Origin: Actinomycetes bacterium
GTDB taxonomy: Bacteria > Actinomycetota > Acidimicrobiia > Acidimicrobiales > RAAP-2
Assembly: GCA_021787255.1 (NCBI GenBank)
Contig: JAJYMD010000108.1
Coordinates: 1-18,969 of the forward strand
Direction: 5' to 3'
Length of the DNA stretch: 18,969 bases
The notes under the pieces are model-generated. The model worked only from the letters and a program-made list of their open reading frames with translations, did no database searches and was not told where the DNA came from. The position numbers were made by a program, and so were the translations under genes. Below are positions 6,244 to 13,976 of the stretch, piece after piece (position 1 is the stretch's first letter; every line of letters starts with the position of its first letter).

Positions 6244-7751
6244 GGCCGCTCCTCTGCGAGCTTCGCCGCTCGCTCCTCGAGCGTCGGACGGTCGAGCTTG
6301 CCTGCGCCGGTCAGCGGGAGCTCTGTGACGAGCTCGATCACCCGAGGGTAGGCGTAGTGCGGGCCGATGGAGTGGAAGAAGGCGGTGAGCTCCTCGGCGC
6401 TCGCCGCGCCGGGAGCGCGCAGCACGACGAAGGCGATCGGCACCGCACCCTTGACCGGGTGCGGTGCGCCCACGACCGCGACGTCGCGCACCTTTGGGTG
6501 GCGCAGGAGGAGCTGCTCGACCTCCTTCGGGTAGACGTTCTCGCCCCCGACGTTGATGAGGTCGTCGGCACGGCCCACGAAGTAGTAGTAGCCGTCGGCG
6601 TCGCGGCGCATGAGGTCCCGGGTCGCGAGCCATCCGTCGCGGATCCGTTCCGCGGTCACCTCCGGGAGCCCGTAGTACCCGGGGGTGACGCCGGGGTTCT
6701 TCACCCAGAGCTCACCGACCTCGCCGACCGGCACCTCGGTCTCGCCGTCGAGCCCGCGCAGCTGCACCTCGCAGCCGGGGATCGGGATCCCGACCGAGCC
6801 GAGCTTGTTGATCCCCCAGCGCGGCGTGATGAGGACGTCGGGTCCCCCCTCGGTCAGTCCGTAGCCTTCGGCGATCGGGGCGCCGAACACCTCCTGGAAG
6901 CGCTCGAGGAGATCGACGGTCACCGGGGCGGAGCCGGCGCTCGCGAAGCGCACCGAGGACACGTCGCATCGGGACAGCTCCTCGGTCTCTTCGAGCAGCA
7001 TCCGGTACATGGCCGGTACGCCGCTCAGGTACGTGACCTTGTAGCGGTCGATCGCCCGCAGGACGGCGACCGGGTCGAAGCCGGGGAGGACGACGCACCG
7101 GCCGCCGGCGAGCAGGATCGCCTTGAGGGTCATCGCGGCGTTCTTGTGGAACAGCGGTGCGGCGAGGAGCGCGACGTCCGTCTCGTCGAAGAGGTAGATC
7201 TTGCGCAGGACGTCCGCGCACCAGACCTGGCCGCCGTGGGTGAGCGGGACCCCCTTGGGCCTGCCGGTCGAGCCCGACGTGTACGGCTGCATGCAGATGG
7301 TCTCCGGTCCGTAGGGCGGTACCGTGGGGAGGCGCTCGGCGCGCTGGAGCTCGTCGGGGCCGGCGACGAAGCGGCAGGCGGGGGCCCGTCGTCCGAGCGC
7401 TGCGGCGCGCTCGGCCTGCTCGGGAGCGGTGAGGATCCCGCGGCAGGACGCGTCCGCCAGGACGTGGTCCAGCGACTCGTCGCTCTGGCGCACGTTCAGG
7501 GGCACCGCGACCGCGCCCGCGCGCATCACGCCGAGGAGGGCCTCCACGTAGCGCACGTCGTTGCTCCACAACAGCGCGACGCGCTGGTCCGGCCCGATGC
7601 CTTCTGCAGCGAGCCAGCCCGCGACGCGCCCTGCACGCTCGTCGAGCTCGCGGTAGGTGAGGGCCATGCCCTCTTGGACGAGCGCCGTGGCGTCCGGATG
7701 GAGCGCGAGCGCGTCCGCGGTGAGGAAGCCGAGGTGGTCGATCGCGGTCAT
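6240..7751 (-). CDS. AMP-dependent acyl-CoA synthetase / ligase (ANL superfamily)
   Basis: This 503-residue adenylate-forming enzyme would activate a carboxylic acid with ATP and then load CoA. Core motifs are present. The phosphate loop is YTSGSTGRPKGV (157-168), followed by the aromatic substrate-pocket helix APLFHKNAA, and then YGLTEGG (297-303). The hinge region is GWLATRDL...GYYYFVGRADDLINVGGENVYP (373-408), with the ribose-binding Asp379 and hinge Arg394, and the catalytic lysine is K485 in LTGAGKLDRP. GWLATRDL replaces the usual GWF-TGDL, a Gly-to-Arg change next to the ribose-binding Asp. The ATG at 7751 gives the normal family N-terminus (short compared with acetyl-CoA synthetase, similar to medium-chain or aryl acid ligases). 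It is 37 bp downstream of the BAAT-type hydrolase gene and overlaps the reductase gene. The acid substrate is unknown. Confidence 0.92.
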   Translation of the reverse strand: MTAIDHLGFLTADALALHPDATALVQEGMALTYRELDERAGRVAGWLAAEGIGPDQRVALLWSNDVRYVEALLGVMRAGAVAVPLNVRQSDESLDHVLADASCRGILTAPEQAERAAALGRRAPACRFVAGPDELQRAERLPTVPPYGPETICMQPYTSGSTGRPKGVPLTHGGQVWCADVLRKIYLFDETDVALLAAPLFHKNAAMTLKAILLAGGRCVVLPGFDPVAVLRAIDRYKVTYLSGVPAMYRMLLEETEELSRCDVSSVRFASAGSAPVTVDLLERFQEVFGAPIAEGYGLTEGGPDVLITPRWGINKLGSVGIPIPGCEVQLRGLDGETEVPVGEVGELWVKNPGVTPGYYGLPEVTAERIRDGWLATRDLMRRDADGYYYFVGRADDLINVGGENVYPKEVEQLLLRHPKVRDVAVVGAPHPVKGAVPIAFVVLRAPGAASAEELTAFFHSIGPHYAYPRVIELVTELPLTGAGKLDRPTLEERAAKLAEERP

Positions 7752-7788
7752 GGCCGAGCGCGACCTCGAGGTGCGGGCGCGTCGCGGG

Positions 7789-9063
7789 TCACGACCACGC
7801 GTCCTCGTCGAGGTCGCCTGCGAGCGCGCGCAGCATCTCGTCGTTCGCGCGTGCTCCCGCCGCGGCGTTGGCGCTCGGGGCCCCGCCGAGGTCCAGGCGC
7901 TCGCCGGCCTGCGCGTGGCGGACGATCGTGAGCGTGGCGGGGAGGACCGGCGGGTTGAACACGTGGCCGGCGCCGGCGCACACGACGTGGCGTTGGCGGC
8001 CGTCACGCCTGCGCCGAAGTCTCGCCATGGCGAGCTCCGAGTAGAGCGAGGAGGGCCAGACCATGTCCCTCGCTCCGGAGAGGAGGAGCACCGTCGAGCG
8101 GCAGTCCTCGAGCGCCAGCATCGCGGCCTGGACCCGATCCCAGTCGTCCAGGCAGTCCAGGTAGGTCGGCGTGCACAGGACGACGCCGTCTTCGACATAG
8201 AGCTTCCCGTCTGTGTGAGACATGTAGGGGACCGGCCGCCCCTCGTAGCGCCAGGAAGGGACGTTCGAGAGCCACGTCTCGTCCGACTGCTTGATGCCCG
8301 CGTGGACGATCGGGCTGGGGACGTACGCGACGACGGTCTCGATGCCCAGGTACAGGCCGAGGAGGAGCGAGAGCTCCCCGCCCCGCGAGCGTCCCACGAC
8401 GGCGAGCGGGCCGTCGGCCTCTGGCCGCGACCGCAAGAGCGCGACGCCGCGCTCGAAGTACTCGACGTCGATGTCGACGAGCTCGGGCGGGAGCCCTGGT
8501 GCTGCGAAGTAGCCGAGCGCCAGCGCGAGGTAGCCGTGCGAGGCGAGGAACGCCGCCGAGCGCGCGTTCACGTCGCCTTCCGAGCCCCCGAGGACCAGTA
8601 CCGGGCGAAAGGGTCCTTCGCCCGCGGGGACGAACAGCTCGCCGAAGAGACCGCGCTCGCGGACAGGCACCTGGGTCACCCCGGGCGCGCACTGCTCGAT
8701 GGTCACCTCGGCGGCCCCGATGGCTCGCCCGGCGCAGGACGCCACGATCTCGACGCGTAGCGCGTCGAGCGGGAGCTTCGACTCCTCTGCGAGGGGACGG
8801 TCGTCGGGCTCGAGCGACCACAAGAGCCCGTTCGCGTCCGCCCCGCGATAGCTCCCGGCGAGCGGCTCGCTGGTCGCCAGGCGAACGGTGCCATCGTCGT
8901 CCGCCCGGAAGGCGGCGGAGCTGCGCCAGTGGACGCCCGCGGGTGCGTCGAGCGTCGCGCTCAACGTCACGACGTCACCGGGGGAGACGCCCGAGACGAC
9001 CGCGTCCAGCGTCCCGTCGAGCCCGATCTTCTCCGGGACGGTCAGCGAGTCAGCTTCCGTCAT
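7789..9063 (-). CDS. BAAT-type acyl-CoA thioesterase / acyltransferase-family hydrolase
   Basis: This 424-residue two-domain protein has an N-terminal beta-sandwich (about 10-125) like the acyl-CoA thioester hydrolase/BAAT N-terminal domain. The C-terminal alpha/beta-hydrolase domain has FRPVLVLGGSEGDVNARSA (152-170, oxyanion region). The triad is Ser226 in VGRSRGGE, Asp333 in LLSGARDMVWP and His367 in GAGHVFN. Mammalian BAAT conjugates bile acids with a Cys nucleophile, whereas ACOT thioesterases use Ser, so Ser226 favours thioester hydrolysis. GGAGGG-like GGAGGG at 9076-9071 sits 7 bases before ATG 9063; an in-frame ATG at 9078 would bury this site and is not preferred. It lies 37 bp upstream of the CoA ligase gene and 103 bp after the PLP-enzyme gene. 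A small-molecule transferase role remains possible. Confidence 0.88.
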   Translation of the reverse strand: MTEADSLTVPEKIGLDGTLDAVVSGVSPGDVVTLSATLDAPAGVHWRSSAAFRADDDGTVRLATSEPLAGSYRGADANGLLWSLEPDDRPLAEESKLPLDALRVEIVASCAGRAIGAAEVTIEQCAPGVTQVPVRERGLFGELFVPAGEGPFRPVLVLGGSEGDVNARSAAFLASHGYLALALGYFAAPGLPPELVDIDVEYFERGVALLRSRPEADGPLAVVGRSRGGELSLLLGLYLGIETVVAYVPSPIVHAGIKQSDETWLSNVPSWRYEGRPVPYMSHTDGKLYVEDGVVLCTPTYLDCLDDWDRVQAAMLALEDCRSTVLLLSGARDMVWPSSLYSELAMARLRRRRDGRQRHVVCAGAGHVFNPPVLPATLTIVRHAQAGERLDLGGAPSANAAAGARANDEMLRALAGDLDEDAWS

Positions 9064-9070
9064 GCCGCAA

Positions 9071-9076
9071 CCCTCC
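9071..9076 (-). promoter_or_regulatory. Ribosome-binding site fixing the start of the BAAT-type gene
   Basis: On the minus strand this reads GGAGGG and is spaced 7 bases from the ATG at 9063. It overlaps the alternative ATG at 9078, which itself has no upstream purine tract, so the shorter protein is the better call. Confidence 0.7.
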
Positions 9077-9166
9077 ATCTCGTGCCCACCGCGGACCGCG
9101 GCGGGCGGTCACGGCCACGCCGCTTCGGTGCAGGGGTCCGGGCGACGAACCAGCGGCCGCCCACGG

Positions 9167-10552
9167 TCAGGAGCTCTCGCCGCCGGGTGCGCCGACCGAC
9201 GCAGGCGGCAGGGCGAGGTCGGGCCGGGGCCGGCCGTCCGCGACCGGGACGTACTGAGCCGTCGCGTCGTCGAGCGCGTACTTCGCCCGCGGGCCGGCGC
9301 GCACGAGCTGCTCCAAGGCCGCGGCGAGGCGGTCCACGTCGTCTTCGGTGCTCCCCACGCCGACGCTCGCGCGCACCGCGCCGGGGACGGGCCTCTGCCG
9401 GCCGTCGCGCATGCTGGCGGCCACCTCGCGGATCTCCGGCTCGTTGAGCCCGAGGAGGTGGACGAGGAGCGGATGCGCGCAGAAGCAGCCGTGCCTAACG
9501 CCGATGCCGTGCTCCGCGCCGAGCACCGCGGCGACCAGGCTGTGGTGGTAGCCCTCGACGTTGAAGAGGGCGACACCGGTGCGCGGCGCGTCCTCGGCCC
9601 ACAGCCCGTGCACCGAGACGCCGTCGATCGCTGCGAGGCGGCGCCGGGCATAGGAGCCCAGCGCCGCGTCGTGGTCCCGGACCCGGTCCATCCCGTAGGA
9701 GGAGAGCTCCTGAAGGGCGATCGCGAACGCATAGGCGCCGACCACGTTGGGCGATCCCGCCTCCTCCCGGTCGGGCAGGTCGGCCCACAGCACGTCCTCG
9801 GTGGTGACGAAGCGGACCGCCCCGCCTCCGCGGAGGAACGGAGGACCGCTCGCGAGCCAGCGGTGGTTCCCGACGAGGACGCCGCAACCGAAGGGCGCGT
9901 ACATCTTGTGAGCCGACGCCGCGAGGTAGTCGATCCCGAGGGCGTCCATGTCGATCGGGACGTGGGGGGCGAGCTGTGCCGCATCGACCGCGATCGCCGC
10001 CCCGTGGTCGTGGGAGACCGACGCGAGCTCGTCGAGAGGCCACAGCTCCCCGGAGACGTTGCACGCGCCGGTCACGGTGAGCAGGTCGACGGGTCCTTCG
10101 ACCATCGCCGCGCGGGCGGCGGTCACGGCCTGCTCGGCGTCGGCGGGGATCGGCAGGACCCGGAGGCGGAGGCCCGGCCGGCGCCACGCAAGCAGGTTCG
10201 CGTGGTGCTCGGAGGCGAAGGTGAGGACCGACGTCCCCTCGGGGAGCGCGCTCGCGAGCAGGTTCAGCGAGTCGGTGGTGTTGCGCGTGAAGACGACGGC
10301 GTGCCCGGCGGGCGCGCCGAAGAAGCGGCGGACGGCGTCACGGGCGGACTCGTACAGCTCGGTCGAGACGACGGACTTGAACCCGGCGCCCCGGTGCACG
10401 CTGCTGTAGTAGGGGAGGAACGCGTCGATCGCCTCCGTCACCGCCGTGAGGGGTGGGGTGCTCGCCGCGTAGTCGAGATTGACGTAGCGCGTCGAGCTCC
10501 CGTCGACGAGCGGCACCTCCTGGTCGGCACCGACCAGCTCGAGCGTGCTCAC
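9167..10552 (-). CDS. Class V aminotransferase-fold PLP enzyme, cysteine desulfurase (SufS/CsdA) like
   Basis: This protein has 461 residues from the GTG at 10552, or 481 from a GTG at 10612; homology begins near YVNLDYAAST, so it does not settle the start. PLP-site residues follow the group II desulfurase pattern: EHHANL (115-120), VDAAQ with Asp190, and SAHKMYAPFGCGVL with the Schiff-base Lys216. The mobile loop GVRHGCFCAHPLL (351-363) places Cys358 where SufS has its catalytic Cys (GHHCA), but Cys356 adds a second cysteine. The enzyme would take sulfur from cysteine, or act as a related C-S/selenocysteine lyase or aminotransferase. A tail of about 40 residues after the fold (from 420, DGRPRPDLALPP) is Pro-rich. 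No SufU, IscU or other sulfur acceptor gene is adjacent, so it is not obviously the Fe-S assembly enzyme. Confidence 0.87.
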   Translation of the reverse strand: MSTLELVGADQEVPLVDGSSTRYVNLDYAASTPPLTAVTEAIDAFLPYYSSVHRGAGFKSVVSTELYESARDAVRRFFGAPAGHAVVFTRNTTDSLNLLASALPEGTSVLTFASEHHANLLAWRRPGLRLRVLPIPADAEQAVTAARAAMVEGPVDLLTVTGACNVSGELWPLDELASVSHDHGAAIAVDAAQLAPHVPIDMDALGIDYLAASAHKMYAPFGCGVLVGNHRWLASGPPFLRGGGAVRFVTTEDVLWADLPDREEAGSPNVVGAYAFAIALQELSSYGMDRVRDHDAALGSYARRRLAAIDGVSVHGLWAEDAPRTGVALFNVEGYHHSLVAAVLGAEHGIGVRHGCFCAHPLLVHLLGLNEPEIREVAASMRDGRQRPVPGAVRASVGVGSTEDDVDRLAAALEQLVRAGPRAKYALDDATAQYVPVADGRPRPDLALPPASVGAPGGESS

Positions 10553-10612
10553 CGGACGGCTCGGGCACGCACGGCCGTTCGGGGCGACTTCGGACGGCCT
10601 GGTGAGGTGCAC

Positions 10613-10893
10613 ATCGTGGCGCTGGACCTATCACTTCTTGGGCCCCTGTGTCCAACCTGGCCAACCGCGACGACGTGCCGGCGAGCGGTCGTGGGCACGG
10701 GTCGCGTTCCCGACCTCGCCCCGCTCGCCGAGGGCAGCTCGACGGCCTCCGGCGCAGGGTATCGTACGGGGACGACCGACGACCCGCAGGAGCGCTGATC
10801 GCCGTGCTCGGAACGTCCCGCGCGCCCGCCGCGTCCGGGGGGCGCCGCCGGCAGGTGCAGCGTCGTCGACGCCATCCGGCTCCCAGGCGCGGC
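10613..10893. other. Divergent intergenic region
   Basis: These 281 bases separate the two divergent GTG-start genes and must hold both promoters. Besides the minus-strand candidate at 10627-10655, a plus-strand TATCGT (10760-10765, TANNNT type) lies within GGTATCGTACGG and could be the -10 of the dehydrogenase gene, with no convincing -35. An in-frame GTG at 10804 preceded by AGGAG at about 11 bases would extend the dehydrogenase by 30 Arg/Pro-rich residues. I found no hairpin or RNA gene. Confidence 0.45.
10627..10655 (-). promoter_or_regulatory. Candidate promoter of the class V PLP-enzyme gene
   Basis: On the minus strand, TTGGAC (10655-10650) and GATAGG (10632-10627) are separated by 17 bases. 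Transcription would start near 10620, allowing either an almost leaderless start at GTG 10612 or a leader of about 68 bases before GTG 10552. The -10 match is weak. Confidence 0.3.
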
Positions 10894-11877
10894 GTGAGGG
10901 TCGTCGTCACCCAGGAGCTGCCCACCGCGGAGCTCGAGCGGATGCAGGAGGCCGGGCTCGAGGTCGTCGGTCCCCTCGCGGCGGGGCCGCCCGCGCGAGA
11001 CGTCCTGCTCGGTGCCCTCGCGGGCGCAGACGCGCTCGTGTGCCTCCTCACCGACCAAGTCGACGAGGAGCTTCTCGACGTCGCGCCCCGGCTCCGGGTG
11101 GTCGCCAACGTCGCGGTCGGCTACGACAACGTCGACGTCGCCGCGGCGGCGGCTCGCGGGGTCGTCGTCACGAACACTCCCGGGGTGCTGACCGACGCGA
11201 CCGCGGACCTCACCTTCGCGCTCCTGCTCGCCGTGGCGCGCCGCATCCCGGAGGCCGATGCCGCCGTGCGCGCGGGTCGGTTCCCGCGCTGGGGGCTCTT
11301 CCAGGAGCTGCTCGGCCTGGAGGTGACCGGAGCGCAGATCGGGATCGTCGGTCTCGGGCGCATCGGAGGGGCCGTGGCCGCGCGCGCCAGTCTTGGGTTC
11401 GGCATGCAGGTCCGCTACGTCGGCGGACGGCCCGACCCCTCGGCGCGCTGGGCGGGGGACGCTCGGGAGGTGTGCTGGGACGAGCTGCTCGCCGAGTCCG
11501 ACTACGTCACCTTGCACGCCCCGCTGACCGAACAGACGCGCCATCTCGTGGACGCAGCCGCGCTCGCCCGGATGAAGCCGAGCGCGGTGCTGATCAACAC
11601 GGCGCGCGGTCCGCTCGTCGACGAAAGGGCGCTGGCGCAGGCGCTGGCCGCGGGACGGCTCGCGGGTGCCGGTCTCGACGTGTTCGAGCGTGAGCCCGAG
11701 ATCGAAGCAGCGCTGCTCGCCACGCGTCGGACGGTGCTCACTCCCCACGTGGGCAGCGCCACCGCGGCCACCCGCCGGCGCATGGCCGCGCTTGCGGTCG
11801 ACAACGTGCTGGCGGTGGCGGCCGGCCGGCCGCCCCCCACGCCCGTCGCGGTCCGGCCTGGGCGTCCGTCAGGCTGA
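10894..11877 (+). CDS. D-2-hydroxyacid dehydrogenase, glyoxylate/hydroxypyruvate reductase type
   Basis: This 327-residue enzyme reduces a 2-oxoacid (glyoxylate, hydroxypyruvate or similar) to the D-2-hydroxyacid with NAD(P)H. Visible marks are VANVAVGYDNVDVAAAAARGV (70-90), the dinucleotide fold VGLGRIGGAVA (152-162), and the catalytic residues Arg238 (INTARGPLVDE), Glu267 (LDVFEREP) and His285 (LTPHVGSAT). After the second Rossmann strand the sequence is VRYVGGRPDP: the Asp typical of NAD-specific members is missing and an Arg follows, which suggests NADPH (inference). GTG 10894 yields the standard N-terminus (MRVVVTQELP); its ribosome-binding site is poor. The last 9 bases overlap the tail of the convergent glcF gene. 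That partner gene set makes glyoxylate a natural substrate, although other D-2-hydroxyacid activities are not excluded. Confidence 0.92.
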   Translation: MRVVVTQELPTAELERMQEAGLEVVGPLAAGPPARDVLLGALAGADALVCLLTDQVDEELLDVAPRLRVVANVAVGYDNVDVAAAAARGVVVTNTPGVLTDATADLTFALLLAVARRIPEADAAVRAGRFPRWGLFQELLGLEVTGAQIGIVGLGRIGGAVAARASLGFGMQVRYVGGRPDPSARWAGDAREVCWDELLAESDYVTLHAPLTEQTRHLVDAAALARMKPSAVLINTARGPLVDERALAQALAAGRLAGAGLDVFEREPEIEAALLATRRTVLTPHVGSATAATRRRMAALAVDNVLAVAAGRPPPTPVAVRPGRPSG

Positions 11878-13038
11878 CGAGCCCGGAGGCTCGGCTGCAA
11901 GGGCCTGGGCGACGAGGGTCATCGGGTGGACGACGGGGACGCCCGCCGCGGCGAGGTGCATCGAGCAGCCGGGATTGGCGCTCGCCACCACGTCGGGCGC
12001 GCAGCTCGCGATGGAGCGGAGCTTCAGGTCGCGGATCATGCGCGCCTGCCGGCGCTCGAGGAAGGCGTAGGACCCGCCTGCCCCGCAGCACAACCCCTCG
12101 TCGTCGAGCTCGACGAGCTCCGAGACGAACGGCGCGAGCAGGGTGCGCGTCGCGGCGTGGACGCGCTGGGCGTGGCGGAGGTGGCAGGGGTCCTGGACCG
12201 CGACACGCAGGTCCAGCGGTCGCACGTCGGGCAGGCGCCCCATGCGGGGCCCGAGCCACTCGGCCACGTCGAAGACGCGTCCGGCGAGCTCGTGCGCGTC
12301 AGCCGTGGAGAGGAGCCGGCCGTACTCCTTCATCTGAGCTCCGCACCCGGCCGCGTCGACGAGCACCGGCCGGCCGTCCGCGAGCTCGCGCAGCGCGACC
12401 GCGGCGAGCCGGCGCGCGGTCGTGGTCAGGCCCGCGTGGGCGTGCAGCGCGCCGCAGCAGGGCACGCGGTCGCCGGTGGGGGAAACGCCGAACCCTGCCG
12501 CGGCGAGCACGCGCACGGTGTCCTGGTGGACGTCGCGCTGGCACGCGTCCATGACGCACCCGGTGAACAGGTGCACGTCGGACCCGGTGGCGACGAGCTC
12601 GCGTTGGCGCACCGGGAGGCGCGGCAGACCGGCAGCCGGCGGCAGCGCGCCGAGGCGCTGAAGGAGGGCTGCGGCTCGGGTGCCCGCCCGAAGGAGGCGG
12701 GGGTGCCCGAGGATCGAGAACCCCGCGCGCTGCCAGAGGGGAACCGCCGCGCCGTCTTCTGCGAGCGCCTGCCGCGTACGTTCCATGAGGTGCCCGAAGG
12801 GCACCGAGCTCGGGCACGCGGTCTCGCAGCCGCGGCACTGCACGCACGTCTCGAAGGATCGCCGTACCGGTGCATCGAGCGGCGCACCTGCGTGCTCGAC
12901 CGCGCGCATGAGGGCGATGCGGCCTCGCGGCGACTGGCTCTCGTCGCCGGTCACCCGGAACGTCGGGCAGAAGGGCAGGCACAGCCCGCACTGGACGCAT
13001 CGGCTGAGCTCGTCGGGGTCGAGACCGAGGGTGGTCAC
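11869..13038 (-). CDS. glcF: Glycolate oxidase iron-sulfur subunit GlcF-like
   Basis: This 389-residue protein begins with two 4Fe-4S ferredoxin motifs: CVQCGLCLPFCP (Cys14/17/20/24) and CVQCRGCETACP (Cys65/68/71/75). They are followed by two cysteine-rich CCG domains: FTGCVMDAC...VPCCGALHAHAG (159-203) with Cys232, and QDPCHLRHAQ...GLCCGAGGSY (282-324) with Cys358. This is the complete GlcF/LutA/heterodisulfide-reductase-type architecture, close in length to E. coli GlcF (about 407). It would pass electrons from the flavin subunits to the respiratory chain. The GTG at 13038 overlaps the glcE stop (GTGA), so the two are coupled. The 3' end overlaps the convergent dehydrogenase gene by 9 bp, leaving no room for a dedicated terminator. 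An alternative substrate such as D-lactate is possible, since these subunits do not reveal the substrate. Confidence 0.93.
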   Translation of the reverse strand: MTTLGLDPDELSRCVQCGLCLPFCPTFRVTGDESQSPRGRIALMRAVEHAGAPLDAPVRRSFETCVQCRGCETACPSSVPFGHLMERTRQALAEDGAAVPLWQRAGFSILGHPRLLRAGTRAAALLQRLGALPPAAGLPRLPVRQRELVATGSDVHLFTGCVMDACQRDVHQDTVRVLAAAGFGVSPTGDRVPCCGALHAHAGLTTTARRLAAVALRELADGRPVLVDAAGCGAQMKEYGRLLSTADAHELAGRVFDVAEWLGPRMGRLPDVRPLDLRVAVQDPCHLRHAQRVHAATRTLLAPFVSELVELDDEGLCCGAGGSYAFLERRQARMIRDLKLRSIASCAPDVVASANPGCSMHLAAAGVPVVHPMTLVAQALAAEPPGSSA

Positions 13039-13976
13039 GTCGCCACGCCGGCGAGCGGGAGGACGGAACGTCCTGGGTTCAGTCGGCCCCCGGGGTCGAG
13101 CTCCTGCTTTACGCGCGCCATGAGCGCACGGAGGGCCGGAGAGACCTGGCGAGCAGGCTGAGGGCGGGAGGCGAACACGGTCCCGACGCCGACCGACGCG
13201 ACGTAGGCGCCGAGGACCGCAGGATCCAGGTGCCGAAGCTCCGAGGGCCGCAGCGACCATCGGTGCGCTGGGAGCTCCGGGCCGCCATCGCACTCCTCCC
13301 ATGGCCCGCCGCCTGCCGCGGCAGCCAGCTGCCGGCGCGACGCCTCGACGTCGGCCGCGTGGCCCTCGAGCCGGACCCAGGACGTGCGCCCGTCGAACAG
13401 GACGGCGGAGGGCCGCAGGATGGCGTCGCGCGCCGCGAACGGGTCGGCGTCCTCGGCGCGGAACCAGCGCGACACCGCGGGGATCGGGTTCGTCCGCAGG
13501 ATCGCCTCTGCGAGAAGCCCGAGGGTGCCGAGCGAGCCGACGAGCAGCCGGGGGAGGTCGTAGCCCGTGACGTTCTTCACCGTCGGGCCGCCGCCGGTGA
13601 CGACGGCACCCTCCGCCGACACGTAGCGGACCTGGAGCACGGCGTCGCGCACGCGGCCTCGCCCGAGCACGCAGAGGTCGTCCTCGCCGACGGCGAGCGC
13701 GCCGCCGACGGTCCCGCCCCGGCGGGGCAGCGCGGTCAGCTGGCCTCTCGCCGCGAGCTCGTGGTGCAGCTCGTCGACCCCCATACCCACACGGACGCGC
13801 ACGGTCATCTCCTCGGGGCGGTGCTCGACGATGCCCGCCGGTGCCTTCACGAGGCGGGTGCCGGGCGCAAGCGCCCCTCCTGCATCCCAGCGCGTGCGAG
13901 CTCCTTGCACCGCGACCGGGCCCGTCTCGCGGACCTCTGCGGCGAAGCAGAGCAGCGCGGCGTCGGGCTGGCTCAC
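13035..13976 (-). CDS. glcE: Glycolate oxidase FAD-binding subunit GlcE-like
   Basis: This 313-residue protein is somewhat shorter than E. coli GlcE (about 350). The FAD-binding PCMH-type fold is clear: LPRRGGTVGGALAVG (83-97), GRGRVRDAVLQVRYVSAEG (105-123), the GlcE hallmark GGPTVKNVTGYDLPRLLVGSLGTLG (129-153), and the C-terminal VKQELDPGGRLNPGR (289-303). The N-terminal FAD-pyrophosphate segment (VAVQGARTRW, 21-30) is compressed compared with GlcD. It forms a complex with GlcD and GlcF; in E. coli all three are required for glycolate oxidation. The GTG at 13976 overlaps the glcD stop (GTGA), and its own stop overlaps the glcF GTG, so stoichiometric translation of the complex is likely. The lid region between 165 and 240 is divergent. 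Confidence 0.92.
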   Translation of the reverse strand: MSQPDAALLCFAAEVRETGPVAVQGARTRWDAGGALAPGTRLVKAPAGIVEHRPEEMTVRVRVGMGVDELHHELAARGQLTALPRRGGTVGGALAVGEDDLCVLGRGRVRDAVLQVRYVSAEGAVVTGGGPTVKNVTGYDLPRLLVGSLGTLGLLAEAILRTNPIPAVSRWFRAEDADPFAARDAILRPSAVLFDGRTSWVRLEGHAADVEASRRQLAAAAGGGPWEECDGGPELPAHRWSLRPSELRHLDPAVLGAYVASVGVGTVFASRPQPARQVSPALRALMARVKQELDPGGRLNPGRSVLPLAGVAT

